Source: Pseudomonadota bacterium | GTDB taxonomy: Bacteria; Pseudomonadota; Alphaproteobacteria; Geminicoccales; Geminicoccaceae | Direction of reading: 5' to 3' | DNA: 64,000 nucleotides | Assembly: GCA_030549795.1 (NCBI GenBank) | Contig: JAUQQO010000028.1 | Span: 1-64,000 of the forward strand | Shown: piece after piece, positions 1-9,244 of the stretch | Layout: the number at the start of each line of letters is the position of its first letter | Position numbering within the stretch: position 1 is the first letter of the stretch | Notes under the pieces: model-generated | Seen by the model: only the letters and a program-made list of their open reading frames with translations | What the model was told of the DNA's origin: nothing | Databases searched by the model: none | Position numbers and translations under genes: made by a program

Positions 1-812
1 CGCTCGTTCAGATCGACATCCTGCCCGAGGAGATCGGCCGCACGGCGCGCGTTGCAGTCGGCATCTGTGCCGATGCGCAGCTCGCGCTTGCCGATCTTTC
101 CGCCGAGCTCGGACGGCCAGCGGTCGCTCGCGCGGCCTGGGTGCGCGAGGTCCAAGAGCGCATGGCGCGCTGGCAAGAGGAGGCGCAGCCGCGTCTTCTC
201 TCCGAGGAAAAGCCGATTTCGGTGGCGCGGCTCGTATACGAGATCGGCCGTGCGCTTCCCGAAGACGGGATTCTCGTCGCCGACGGCGGCTTCGCCGCCC
301 ATTGGGGGGCGCTGTTCTTCGACACCCGCCGCGCGGGGCGGCAGTTCATAGCCGATCGCGGCTTCGCCTCCATCGGCTACGGGCTGCCCGGGGCGATCGG
401 AGCGGCGCTGGCGGCGAACGGACGCCCGGTGGTGGCGCTTACGGGCGATGGTGGACTCAACATGAGTTTGGGCGAGCTCGAGACGGCGCGCCGCTGCGGG
501 GCCGTGTTCACCCTCGTGGTCGTGAACAACGCCGCCTCGGGTTACGTGAAGGCGCTGCAGCACGCCATGTACGGCGCCTATCAGTCGAGCGATCTTTTAG
601 AGCTCGACTATGCCGCGATCGCGCGGGCGATGGGCTGTGAGGGGATCCGGGTCGAGGATCCGGCCGCGCTCGCCCCCGCTCTCGCCCGGGGGCTCGCGGA
701 GCGCTCGGTGCCGACGGTGATCGATGTGCGCGTGACCCGCGATCCTTCGCGCATGCTTCCCGCGGCCGACAGCCGCGTACTCACGGTGCGCCCGGGCGAT
801 CGTCCGGTTTGA
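1..812 (+). CDS. Thiamine-diphosphate-dependent enzyme, C-terminal part (5' truncated by window edge)
   Basis: The reading frame is open from base 3 to the TGA at 810-812, so this is the C-terminal ~269 residues of a larger protein that begins outside the window. It carries the ThDP-binding signature of the acetolactate synthase/benzoylformate decarboxylase superfamily: GDGGLNMSLGELETA followed after about 25 residues by the NN pair (VVVNNAASGY). The preceding GFASIGYGLPGAIGAALA is typical of the same domain. Such enzymes decarboxylate or condense 2-oxo acids. The substrate cannot be told from this half, and the absence of an ilvN neighbour on this side argues weakly against a biosynthetic acetolactate synthase. 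Confidence 0.85.
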   Translation, partial: LVQIDILPEEIGRTARVAVGICADAQLALADLSAELGRPAVARAAWVREVQERMARWQEEAQPRLLSEEKPISVARLVYEIGRALPEDGILVADGGFAAHWGALFFDTRRAGRQFIADRGFASIGYGLPGAIGAALAANGRPVVALTGDGGLNMSLGELETARRCGAVFTLVVVNNAASGYVKALQHAMYGAYQSSDLLELDYAAIARAMGCEGIRVEDPAALAPALARGLAERSVPTVIDVRVTRDPSRMLPAADSRVLTVRPGDRPV

Positions 813-932
813 GAAGCGCGCTTTTGGCACGCCCGCTGCGTGGCTACCCCGTTGCCGGGAGCGATGCGGTACCGCCGAGCGCCGCCGGCGCACGCGAGCC
901 CGGCGCGCGGGCTGCGACGCCGGAGAGGGGGC

Positions 933-1664
933 TCAGTTCTCGGGGATGGCTTCGAGCGCGCCGCGGATCGAGGCCGCTTCGGCCAACAGGCTTTCGCTCG
1001 CGGCGCGCAGTTGTGCCAGCTGTTGGTCGGTGATGGCCTTAAGCCGCGCCTCGATGGCGTTGATGCTCTCGGCGATCGGGCGGCGGTCGGCGATCTGCGC
1101 TTCGATGCGGGCGAGCTCGGCGTGCGCGGCGGCCAGGCGGGCCTCGGTTGTCGCCAGTTCCTCGCGCCTTTGGGCGAGGAGCTCTTCCGTCTCGTTGAGT
1201 GTGGCGCGCAACTGAGCGATTTCGCCTTCGATCCGCGCCCTGCGCTCGTGGGCCTCGCCCTCCTCGCGGGCCAGCCGCTCGAGTTCCCGGCGGCGCGCGC
1301 TCAGCTTCTCTTCCGCTTCCGCGAGCTCCTGCCGGCGCAGGGCGAGCTGGCGCGAGGCTTCGAAGACCTGTTCTTGCAGCTCGGAGCGGCGGCGCTCGAG
1401 CGCCTCGGCTTCGCCGTGCAGTTGCCGTTCGGCCGCGAGCGTCTGGGTGAGCCGGTGCAGCTGCTCACTCGTCTGGTGGAGTTGATTGCGCGCTTGAGCG
1501 AGCTGGTCGCGCAGCCGCATCTCGGTGAGCGCCGCCTCTTCCTCGCGTCGGCGCAGAGCCGAGCGCGCGAGCAGCCAGAGCGCGAAGCCGAGCACGGTGA
1601 GGCCGGCGAGGCCGGCGAGCGTTGCTAAGATGAGCGGTGGAGCTGCGAGCAGCGTATCGAGCAC
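933..1664 (-). CDS. Membrane-anchored coiled-coil protein of unknown function
   Basis: 243 residues from a GTG start, preceded by a purine-rich GAGAGG. Residues ~8-35 form one hydrophobic segment (ILATLAGLAGLTVLGFALWL), followed by an almost uninterrupted Glu/Arg/Leu/Ala-rich heptad region to the C-terminus, so a bitopic protein with a long coiled coil is expected. The layout resembles the N-terminal half of RmuC proteins, but the RmuC nuclease-like domain is absent and no catalytic motif is visible. It is divergently transcribed from the TadE-like gene at 1872, with about 200 bp between. No function can be assigned. Confidence 0.6.
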   Translation of the reverse strand: MLDTLLAAPPLILATLAGLAGLTVLGFALWLLARSALRRREEEAALTEMRLRDQLAQARNQLHQTSEQLHRLTQTLAAERQLHGEAEALERRRSELQEQVFEASRQLALRRQELAEAEEKLSARRRELERLAREEGEAHERRARIEGEIAQLRATLNETEELLAQRREELATTEARLAAAHAELARIEAQIADRRPIAESINAIEARLKAITDQQLAQLRAASESLLAEAASIRGALEAIPEN

Positions 1665-1871
1665 GACCTCTCTACCCCTGGTATGGCCGAGCGTCCAAGG
1701 CCGGCTGTGGTGTGGTCGGGGGGCGCGCTACGCTCCTTAGCAGGAGCGCACCGGCCCGAGCGAGCGCGAAAAGCGCGCAGGATCGCACACGGGCAGTTTA
1801 CGGTTTGTTAAGGGAACTGTGGTACAAACACGGTCGATCGAAAGAGCCCGATCGAGGCCAAGGGGCCGCTT

Positions 1872-2513
1872 ATGGCATGGGTGCGCGCAAGGCTGCCCGT
1901 TCCGCTCGGCGAGTCGCCGCGGCTCGCGCGCTGTGCCGCTGTGCGCCGCCTCGGCGCGGCGCTTTCTGAGGATGCGCGCGGCGGTGCGGCGGTGGAGTTC
2001 GCGCTCGCCTTGCCGCTGCTCGTGCTGCTCGTGATCGGCATTTTCGAGTTCGCGGTTCTGCTCTTGAGCCAGTCGTTGTTGCAGGCGGCGGCGAGCGAGG
2101 CGGCGCGGACCGGCATCACGGGCGCCGCTGATGCGGGTCTGTCGCGCGAAGAGAGTATTCGGCGCGTCGTCGCGCGGATCGCCGGCCGGCTCGTACCGCC
2201 CGAGCGGGTAGAGCTCACCACCCTGGTCTATCCGAGCTTTGAGAGCATCGGTCGCCCGGAACCCTTTACCGATGTCAACGGCAACGGCCGCTTCGATGCG
2301 GGCGAGCCCTTTCATGATGTCAACGGCAACGGCCGCTGGGACGCGGATATGGGGCGGCCGGGTCTGGGCGGCCCCAACGATGTCGTGCTCTATAGGCTCT
2401 CTTACGAGTGGCGGCCGATGACCGCCTTGTTCCGCGGCATTTTGCCCGATGGGGGCCGGGTGGAGCTGCGCGCCGCTTTTCCGGTGCGCAACGAGCCGTT
2501 CCCGGCGGGTTGA
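1872..2513 (+). CDS. TadE/TadG-family minor pseudopilin with EF-hand-like loops
   Basis: 213 residues. The TadE-like signature GGAAVEFALALPLLVLL lies at residues 38-54, within a single transmembrane segment (~44-66). As in TadE-family minor pilins, a short basic N-terminal part precedes the hydrophobic segment and a periplasmic domain follows. Unusually, that domain carries DVNGNGRFDAGE (134-145) and DVNGNGRWD (149-157). The first fits the EF-hand/dockerin calcium loop at positions 1, 3, 5, 6, 8, 9 and 12; the second lacks the position-12 acid. The stop is 2 nt before the next tadE-like gene, so the two are cotranscribed. Its role is probably Flp pilus assembly, although the main tad locus lies about 5 kb downstream. 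Confidence 0.8.
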   Translation: MAWVRARLPVPLGESPRLARCAAVRRLGAALSEDARGGAAVEFALALPLLVLLVIGIFEFAVLLLSQSLLQAAASEAARTGITGAADAGLSREESIRRVVARIAGRLVPPERVELTTLVYPSFESIGRPEPFTDVNGNGRFDAGEPFHDVNGNGRWDADMGRPGLGGPNDVVLYRLSYEWRPMTALFRGILPDGGRVELRAAFPVRNEPFPAG

Positions 2514-2515
2514 GC

Positions 2516-3112
2516 ATGGCCACTCCGCGCGCCTTCAACGTCGATCAGGGCCTTCGCCGCCTGATGCGTCGGCTGCGTGCCTTGCTGCGGCAGGAGCGCG
2601 CGGCGGTGGCGGTGGAGGCGGCGGTCGTCGCACCCGTGCTCCTGTTGCTGTTCGTCGCAGCGGTCGATCTCGGCTGGCTTTACCTCGCACGGATGAAGAC
2701 CGAGCGCGCGGCGGCGGCGCTCGCCGATCTGACGGCGCGCGCGGGCGAACTGCGCGAAGCCGATTTTCGTGACACCTTCCGCGCCGCCGCCGGGGTGCTC
2801 GAGCCGCTCGACCTCTTCGCCGACGGGCGGGCCTTCATCTCAAACGTCGTGAACACCGTGGGTGTTCCAGTGGTGCTCTGGCAGCGCGCGACGCCGCCGG
2901 GCCTTGCGACCGCAAGTCGCGTCGGCACACCGGGCGGCGTCGCTACGCTCGCTGGTGGCCCGGCGCTGCGACCCGGTGAGGAGATCCTGGTCGGTGAGGC
3001 CGAGATGGAGGTGCGTCCCCTGATCGGTCTCGTGGTGCGAACCGCGACGCGCTTTTACGCGCGTGCGGTACAGCGCCCGCGCTTCGGCGCCGTCATCCTT
3101 CGCCCCGATTGA
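2516..3112 (+). CDS. Second TadE/TadG-like pilus assembly protein
   Basis: 198 residues. The ATG at 2516 is chosen because it sits 2 nt after the preceding stop and leaves a short basic N-terminus before the membrane segment. RAAVAVEAAVVAPVLLLLF (residues ~29-47) is the TadE-type motif; the rest is predicted periplasmic with no recognised motif. Pairing of two TadE-family genes is common around Flp pilus loci, where these minor pseudopilins are processed by the prepilin peptidase and are needed for pilus biogenesis. The family is clear; whether to call it TadF or TadG is not. Confidence 0.75.
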   Translation: MATPRAFNVDQGLRRLMRRLRALLRQERAAVAVEAAVVAPVLLLLFVAAVDLGWLYLARMKTERAAAALADLTARAGELREADFRDTFRAAAGVLEPLDLFADGRAFISNVVNTVGVPVVLWQRATPPGLATASRVGTPGGVATLAGGPALRPGEEILVGEAEMEVRPLIGLVVRTATRFYARAVQRPRFGAVILRPD

Positions 3113-3119
3113 AGCACCA

Positions 3120-3139
3120 CCGCCGCGCCTTCGCGGCGG
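3120..3139. other. GC-rich hairpin between tadE-like gene and upp
   Basis: A perfect 8-bp inverted repeat (CCGCCGCG/CGCGGCGG) with a cctt tetraloop begins 7 nt after the second tadE-like stop. There is no T-run on either side, so it is not a canonical intrinsic terminator. It may attenuate read-through into upp or stabilise the mRNA 3' end. Confidence 0.35.
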
Positions 3140-3238
3140 CACACAGCGATGGGCTCGCTTTTGGCGCGGCGCCGCGTTGCCAGCCGCCTTCGCCTCTTCT
3201 ATCGCAGCGATGCCCTTGACCCGAAGCGACCGCGCCCG

Positions 3239-3868
3239 ATGTCCCGTGTCGTCGTCATCGATCATCCCCTCGTCCAGCACAAGCTCGCGTTGTTGCGCAT
3301 GAAGCAGACGCCGACCGCCGAGTTCCGTCGGCTCGTGCGCGAGATCGCGCTTTTGTTGGGCTATGAGATCACCCGCGATCTGCCGCTCGCCCCGGTGCCG
3401 ATTGAGACCCCGCTTGAGGCCATGGAAGCGCGCATGCTCGCCGGCAAGAAGCTGTGCGTGGTGTCGATCCTGCGCGCCGGCAACGGCTTGCTTGAGGGCA
3501 TGCTCGAGCTCTTGCCCTCGGCGCGGGTGGGCCACATCGGCTTAAGGCGTGATCCCGCCACGCTGGCCCCGGTCGAATACTACTTCAAGGTGCCGCCCGA
3601 TATCGCCGAGCGACCGGTGATCGTGGTCGACCCCATGCTGGCCACCGCCAATTCGGCCGTGTGGGCGATTTCCCGGCTCAAAGGCGAGGGGGCGCGCGCG
3701 ATCAAGTTCGCTTGTCTTTTGGCCGCACCCGAGGGGCTCAAACGGATGAGCGAGGCGCATCCCGACGTCCCCATCTACACAGCCGCGGTCGATCGCGGGC
3801 TCGACGAGCACGGCTATATCCGCCCCGGGCTCGGCGATGCCGGCGACCGGCTGTTCGGTACGCGCTAG
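3239..3868 (+). CDS. upp: Uracil phosphoribosyltransferase
   Basis: 209 residues from the ATG at 3239, exactly the usual length of Upp; an upstream in-frame ATG at 3149 would add 30 unconserved residues. It converts uracil and PRPP to UMP in pyrimidine salvage. Visible family motifs are the N-terminal [34 protein letters not shown] around residue 80, the PRPP-binding loop [18 protein letters not shown], and the C-terminal uracil-binding [16 protein letters not shown]. The gene stands alone between the tadE-like pair and the GGDEF-like gene. Confidence 0.95.
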   Translation: MSRVVVIDHPLVQHKLALLRMKQTPTAEFRRLVREIALLLGYEITRDLPLAPVPIETPLEAMEARMLAGKKLCVVSILRAGNGLLEGMLELLPSARVGHIGLRRDPATLAPVEYYFKVPPDIAERPVIVVDPMLATANSAVWAISRLKGEGARAIKFACLLAAPEGLKRMSEAHPDVPIYTAAVDRGLDEHGYIRPGLGDAGDRLFGTR

Positions 3869-3920
3869 CCCGGCCGTTAAGGGAGCGTTGGGTTTTGGGG
3901 CTTAGAGTACGGAGGAGCTC

Positions 3921-5261
3921 GTGGTCGACCAACCGGTAAGGGTCCGCAGCGTGCTCCCCTGTCGCATCCTGGCCGGCCGTCCGGAGCTGTTCGAAGGGCT
4001 GGCTGGCCTGATCTCGAGCTTCGGATTGCCGACGCGGGTGAGCCCGCTCGGCAGCGGGCGTTCGGAGAACGCGGGAGAGCCCGGGCTCGAGCTCGTCGTG
4101 CTCGACGGCGAGGAGGAGGCGAGTGCGCTGCGGCGGCGGATCGCTCCCGAGCAGGCGCCCGGCCGGCCGTTGGTGGCGCTTTTGCGCAAGGGTCGGCCGC
4201 GTTTCGCCTCGCTTGCGCTCGCTTTGGGCTGCGAAGACGGGATCAGCTTTCCGCTCCTTGAAGAAGAGCTCGGTTTTCGGCTCGACACGCTCGTCACCTA
4301 CGCCCTTTTCCAACGCGAACTCAGGCTGCGCGAGCAGGTCTGTACCCGCTGGCCGGCTCCTGGTCGCAAGCCGGCACCGCCGCTTCTCGAGAGTGTCGAG
4401 GGCGACATGCTGCTCGTCGGTGCGCCCTCGCCCGTGCAGGTCAAGCTCGCCGAAGCCTTGCCGCTCAAGCGCATCGTCTTCGTGCGCAGCCCGCGCGCAG
4501 CCGCCGCGCGGCTGGCCGAGACCGCGCCCTTACTCGTCGTCTTTGCCGTCGACCGTGAGCTCGGCCTGGAGACGGCGGGAGCGGAGGAGCTCGCGCGCGC
4601 GGCCCGCCGCGCGCGGGTCGGCTGCGTGCTCGCCGCGCCCAGCGAAGTGGTCAGTGTCGCACGGGCGCGCGCACTCGGCTTCGATGACCGCATCGCCGCC
4701 GACGACACCCCCGAAGAGCTGCGTCTACGCTTGGGCTTCTGGTTGCGTTTCGTGCGCACCCGCCGCGCGCTTGCAGAGCTGTTGCGTCGTGCGCGCGGCG
4801 GCCCAGCGGTGGATGCCGAGACCGGCCTGTGGAGCCGGGCCATGGTGCTCGACTATCTGCACCTGCGGGAGAGCTATCCGGCTGGCCGCGCCCGGGCCTG
4901 TGCCGTGCTGCGCGTAGGCGGGCTGGCGCGGCTGGCCGAGCGACGCGGCCATCTCGCCGTCGCTGCGGCGCTCGCCGCGATCGGCGAGCGGCTCGGGCGC
5001 GCGGTGCGCGCCGAAGACCTCGTGGCTCATCTCGCCGAGGGGGCGTTTTGCGTGATCCTCCCCCCGACGCGCGCCCCCGATCCCGAGCCGCTCGCCGCGC
5101 GCTTGTGCGAACTCCTCGCGCGCCCCTTTTCCGTGGCGGGAGAGATCGAAACCCTTCCGGTGGCCGCCGTCTGCGGTCTGCTCGAGCGGCCGGCGGATGC
5201 ACCGCGCACGCTCGACCGCTGCCTGCGCGAAATCGAGCCGCGGTTGCGATGCGCGGCGTGA
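3921..5261 (+). CDS. PleD-like protein with degenerate GGDEF domain
   Basis: 446 residues from a GTG preceded by ggagga. The layout resembles PleD: two receiver-like regions (~15-125 and ~160-275), each without the normal acidic pocket and phosphorylatable Asp, then a GGDEF-type domain from ~290. The start of that domain is recognisable (DAETGLWSR at 298-306, counterpart of D-x-LTGL-x-NR), as is RAEDLVAHLAEGAFCVILP at 363-381, where the GG[DE]EF signature should be. Here it reads AEGAF, lacking the catalytic acidic pair, so diguanylate cyclase activity is not expected. The gene converges on phaB with only 5 nt between. Likely a c-di-GMP or nucleotide sensor, or an enzyme-dead scaffold. Confidence 0.7.
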   Translation: MVDQPVRVRSVLPCRILAGRPELFEGLAGLISSFGLPTRVSPLGSGRSENAGEPGLELVVLDGEEEASALRRRIAPEQAPGRPLVALLRKGRPRFASLALALGCEDGISFPLLEEELGFRLDTLVTYALFQRELRLREQVCTRWPAPGRKPAPPLLESVEGDMLLVGAPSPVQVKLAEALPLKRIVFVRSPRAAAARLAETAPLLVVFAVDRELGLETAGAEELARAARRARVGCVLAAPSEVVSVARARALGFDDRIAADDTPEELRLRLGFWLRFVRTRRALAELLRRARGGPAVDAETGLWSRAMVLDYLHLRESYPAGRARACAVLRVGGLARLAERRGHLAVAAALAAIGERLGRAVRAEDLVAHLAEGAFCVILPPTRAPDPEPLAARLCELLARPFSVAGEIETLPVAAVCGLLERPADAPRTLDRCLREIEPRLRCAA

Positions 5262-5266
5262 GGGCT

Positions 5267-5992
5267 TCAGATCATGTACATTCCGCCGTTGGCGGAAATC
5301 GTCGAACCGGTGATGAAGCCGGCCTCGTCGCTCACGAGGAAAAGCACGCAGCGCGCGACCTCTTCAGCGGTGCCCAGGCGGCCGACGGGAATGAGCGGAA
5401 GGATCCGTTCGGCAATGACCTTGGGATCGACGGCACGAACCATCTCGGTGTCGATGTAGCCCGGGCATACCGCGTTGACCGTGATGTTGTAGCGCGCGCC
5501 TTCAAGGGCCAAGGCTTTGACGAAGCCGAGGTCGCCCGCCTTTGAGGCCGAATAGTTGACCTGCCCGAATTGGCCTTTTTGGCCGTTGACGGAGGAGATC
5601 ACCACCACGCGGCCGAACTGGCGTTCGCGCATACCCGGCCACACCGGGTGCGTCATGTTGAAGAGGCCGTCGAGATTGGTGCGGATGACTTCGTCCCACT
5701 GCTGCCGGGTCATACGGTGGAAGGGGGCGTCGCGGGCGATGCCGGCATTGTTGACGAGCACATCGATCGGGCCGACCTCGGCCTCCACCTTGCGAACGCC
5801 GGCAACACAGGCGTCGTAGTCGGCGACGCTCCACTTGTAGATCGGAATTCCCGTCTCGGCGTGAAATTTCTGCGCCGCTTCGTCGTTGCCGGCATAAGTT
5901 GCGACCGTGGTGTAGCCGGCGCTCTTGAGTGCTTTGGCGATGGCGGCTCCGATCCCGCGGGTACCACCAGTGACCAATGCGACGCGTGCCAT
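5267..5992 (-). CDS. phaB: Acetoacetyl-CoA reductase (SDR family)
   Basis: 241 residues from the ATG at 5990-5992, which is preceded by GGGGAGGAAAA; an upstream in-frame start would add 27 non-conserved residues. Short-chain dehydrogenase features: the NADP-binding TGGTRGIG (8-15), NNAGI (81-85), and the catalytic Ser134, Tyr147 and Lys151 in [19 protein letters not shown]. The sequence between these is typical of PhaB. It reduces acetoacetyl-CoA to (R)-3-hydroxybutyryl-CoA for polyhydroxybutyrate. It follows phaA in the same direction; no phaC synthase is in the window. Confidence 0.95.
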   Translation of the reverse strand: MARVALVTGGTRGIGAAIAKALKSAGYTTVATYAGNDEAAQKFHAETGIPIYKWSVADYDACVAGVRKVEAEVGPIDVLVNNAGIARDAPFHRMTRQQWDEVIRTNLDGLFNMTHPVWPGMRERQFGRVVVISSVNGQKGQFGQVNYSASKAGDLGFVKALALEGARYNITVNAVCPGYIDTEMVRAVDPKVIAERILPLIPVGRLGTAEEVARCVLFLVSDEAGFITGSTISANGGMYMI

Positions 5993-6082
5993 TTTTCCTC
6001 CCCGGCTCTTGTGGGTCCGTCCTCGTCGCTCCTCGGTGGGCGGGCGGCCGACTGCCGCCTGCCGCCCGCCCATGCCCTGGGT

Positions 6083-7297
<1,215 letters not shown>

Positions 7298-7486
7298 TCA
7301 TCTAGGCAGCCCAGCGGGCGATAGGCAATCCCGACACGGGTGCGACCATTCGCGGATGGACGCCGCAGCTCTGGCACACCCCGGTATCGATGCCGCGCAG
7401 GGGGCGAGGGGCTTCACGCTTTCTTAAGGGTTGCGGGCCCACACTGCCCGGCGATGGGGCGACCTTACCGCCAGGAGTAACGGGCC

Positions 7487-7666
7487 ATGTCTTTCCTGCA
7501 CCGCTTTTTCGAAGACGAAGCCGGCGCCACCGCGATCGAGTATGGTCTCATCGCCGCACTCGTGTCGGTCGTGATCATCGCCGCGCTCAGCCTGCTCGGA
7601 GACAATTTGACCAACACCTTCAACTCGATCGCCACCTGCTTGGCTGATCCGCAGAACTGTAACTGA
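7487..7666 (+). CDS. flp: Flp-type major pilin
   Basis: A 59-residue protein with an aggag ribosome-binding site 9 nt before the ATG. It has the complete Flp prepilin signature: a short leader ending at Gly13, then ATAIEYG, giving cleavage after Gly13 with Glu at +5 and Tyr at +6, followed by a hydrophobic helix (LIAALVSVVIIAALSLLG). The C-terminus has two Cys (CLADPQNC) that could form a disulfide. It is the first gene of the tad/cpa locus and is separated from cpaA by a hairpin, as expected for a highly expressed pilin. The product is the subunit of an adhesive type IVb pilus. Confidence 0.93.
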   Translation: MSFLHRFFEDEAGATAIEYGLIAALVSVVIIAALSLLGDNLTNTFNSIATCLADPQNCN

Positions 7667-7713
7667 CGGGGCCGCGAACCGGCATCGGCACGCCTGCGGC
7701 GAAGCGCAGTGGA

Positions 7714-7731
7714 CCGCGGCACGCGCCGCGG
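7714..7731 (+). terminator. Stem-loop downstream of the pilin gene
   Basis: A perfect 7-bp stem CCGCGGC/GCCGCGG with an acgc loop, 47 nt after the flp stop and about 110 nt before cpaA. It lacks a T-run, so it would act as a weak terminator or an mRNA-stabilising 3' structure, allowing more flp message than cpa message. This role is inferred from position. Confidence 0.4.
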
Positions 7732-7840
7732 TCCCTCCGCCGAGTGCACGCCATGCCTCTGCGGCACTGCTTTACGTCCACAATTCTTAACCAAGCTAAG
7801 ACGCGCCAATCGAGCTGGTGGTACGCATGAGGGCCGTTCC

Positions 7841-8377
7841 GTGCTGAACTCTTTGGTCACACTGCTCTTTGCTGCGCCACTGGCTTTGATCCTCTTTTGG
7901 ATCATGCGGGAAGATGTACGCGCACGGCGCATTCCAAATGGCGCAGTGCTGGCGCTGTTCGCCCTTTGGCCCGTGCAGCTCCTCGCCTTCGACCGACCCG
8001 AACCGTGGTGGAGCGGGCCCGCGGCCTCCGCGATCGTGCTCACAGCTGGGCTCATTGCCTGGCACTTCAGGCTCTTGGGCGGTGGCGATGCCAAGCTCGC
8101 CGCCGCGCTTTCGGCTCTGATCGGACTTGAAGGTCTTTTGGGCTTTCTGCTCGCCACCGCGCTCTTAGGCGGTGTGCTCGCGCTCGGGCTGCTCGCGATC
8201 GCCCGCACAGCCCCAGCACTAGCCTTCCTCGAGGCGCGCTTTGTCCCCACCCGGTTGCGCGGGCGAGTTGCTCGCGTCTTGCCGCGGCGCGCGGGCGGAC
8301 GCCGGCTGACGGTGCCCTATGGCGTCGCGCTCGCGCTCGCAGCTGTCCTCGTGCTGGTTTGGCCGCCGCCGCGGTGA
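7841..8377 (+). CDS. cpaA: Flp prepilin peptidase (A24 family)
   Basis: 178 residues from a GTG with gaggg upstream; the longer in-frame N-terminus is Arg/Cys-rich and unlike the family. It is a multi-pass membrane aspartic peptidase that cleaves Flp and TadE-type leaders. Both family motifs are present: the first catalytic Asp in REDVRARRIPN and the second in GGGDAKLAAAL. Hydrophobic segments alternate through the protein. cpaB starts 12 nt downstream. Confidence 0.9.
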   Translation: MLNSLVTLLFAAPLALILFWIMREDVRARRIPNGAVLALFALWPVQLLAFDRPEPWWSGPAASAIVLTAGLIAWHFRLLGGGDAKLAAALSALIGLEGLLGFLLATALLGGVLALGLLAIARTAPALAFLEARFVPTRLRGRVARVLPRRAGGRRLTVPYGVALALAAVLVLVWPPPR

Positions 8378-8389
8378 GTGGAGGGTTCG

Positions 8390-9244
8390 ATGCGTCGCGT
8401 TTTGATCTCGTTGCTCGCGCTCGTGATCGCCGCGACGGCAGCATTCTACGCCCGCGCCTTGCTCGAACGGAAGGAAGAGCGCGTGAGCGCCGTGGCGGCG
8501 CCGCCGCCCGAGAAGGCGGTGTTGGTCGCTGCCGTCGATCTGCCGGCGGGCAGCTTCATCCAGCCCGGGACCGTGCGCTGGCAGCGCTGGCCCGATGTCG
8601 AGCTGCCGCCCTCTTATTTCGTCAAGGGCGTCCGCTCGGAAGAGGAGGTCATCGGCGCGGTGGTGCGCTACGCCGTCGCCAAGGGCCAGCCGCTTACCGA
8701 CAGCGGCATCGTCAAGCCGGGCGATCGCGGCTTTCTCGCCGCTGTGCTGACGCCGGGGATGCGCGCGGTCTCGGTGCCGGTCGACGAAGCCTCGGCGAAT
8801 GCCGGGCTCATCTTCCCCGGCGACCGTGTCGATCTCGTGCTCGCCCACACACTTCCGCGCGAAGGCGGACGGGAAGGCCATCGCCGAGTGGCCGAAACGG
8901 TGCTCGAGGACGTTCGGGTCTTGGCGATGGGCCGCCGTCTTAAGGGGCACGATGGGGACGAGGGAGCGATCCAGGCGCGCACCGTCACGCTCGAGGTGAC
9001 GCCGGAAGGGGCGGAGCGCGTCGCCCTTTTGACCGAACTCGGCAAGCTCTCCTTGAGCCTGCGCAGTCTTGCGAGCGGCGAGCGGTCGGACGGGGCGGCC
9101 AAGGGCGAACCCGTGCGGGTGACGTGGGACAGCGAGGTGAGCCAGGCGATCGGGGCCGGTGTGCGGGGGAAGGTGCAGGTGCTGCGCGGCGGGCGCAGAG
9201 CCGAAACCGTGGCGGTCGAGGAAGCGAGGGAGAGTGCGCGATGA
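8390..9244 (+). CDS. cpaB: Flp pilus assembly protein CpaB
   Basis: 284 residues; the ATG at 8390 follows a ggaggg site. An N-terminal signal/anchor (VLISLLALVIAATAAFYA) is followed by a SAF-like domain (VLVAAVDLPAGSFIQPGTVRW through GQPLTDSGIVKPGDRGFLAAVL) and the RcpC/CpaB C-terminal domain (AVLTPGMRAVSVPVDEASA, IFPGDRVDLVL). CpaB is a periplasmic or inner-membrane component of the Tad secretion machine. Its stop overlaps the cpaC start by 4 nt (ATGA), consistent with translational coupling. Confidence 0.92.
   Translation: MRRVLISLLALVIAATAAFYARALLERKEERVSAVAAPPPEKAVLVAAVDLPAGSFIQPGTVRWQRWPDVELPPSYFVKGVRSEEEVIGAVVRYAVAKGQPLTDSGIVKPGDRGFLAAVLTPGMRAVSVPVDEASANAGLIFPGDRVDLVLAHTLPREGGREGHRRVAETVLEDVRVLAMGRRLKGHDGDEGAIQARTVTLEVTPEGAERVALLTELGKLSLSLRSLASGERSDGAAKGEPVRVTWDSEVSQAIGAGVRGKVQVLRGGRRAETVAVEEARESAR

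Noticed and set aside
7373-7392. TGGCAC resembling a sigma-54 -24 element upstream of flp
   Set aside because: The matching TTGC -12 element at the required spacing is absent.
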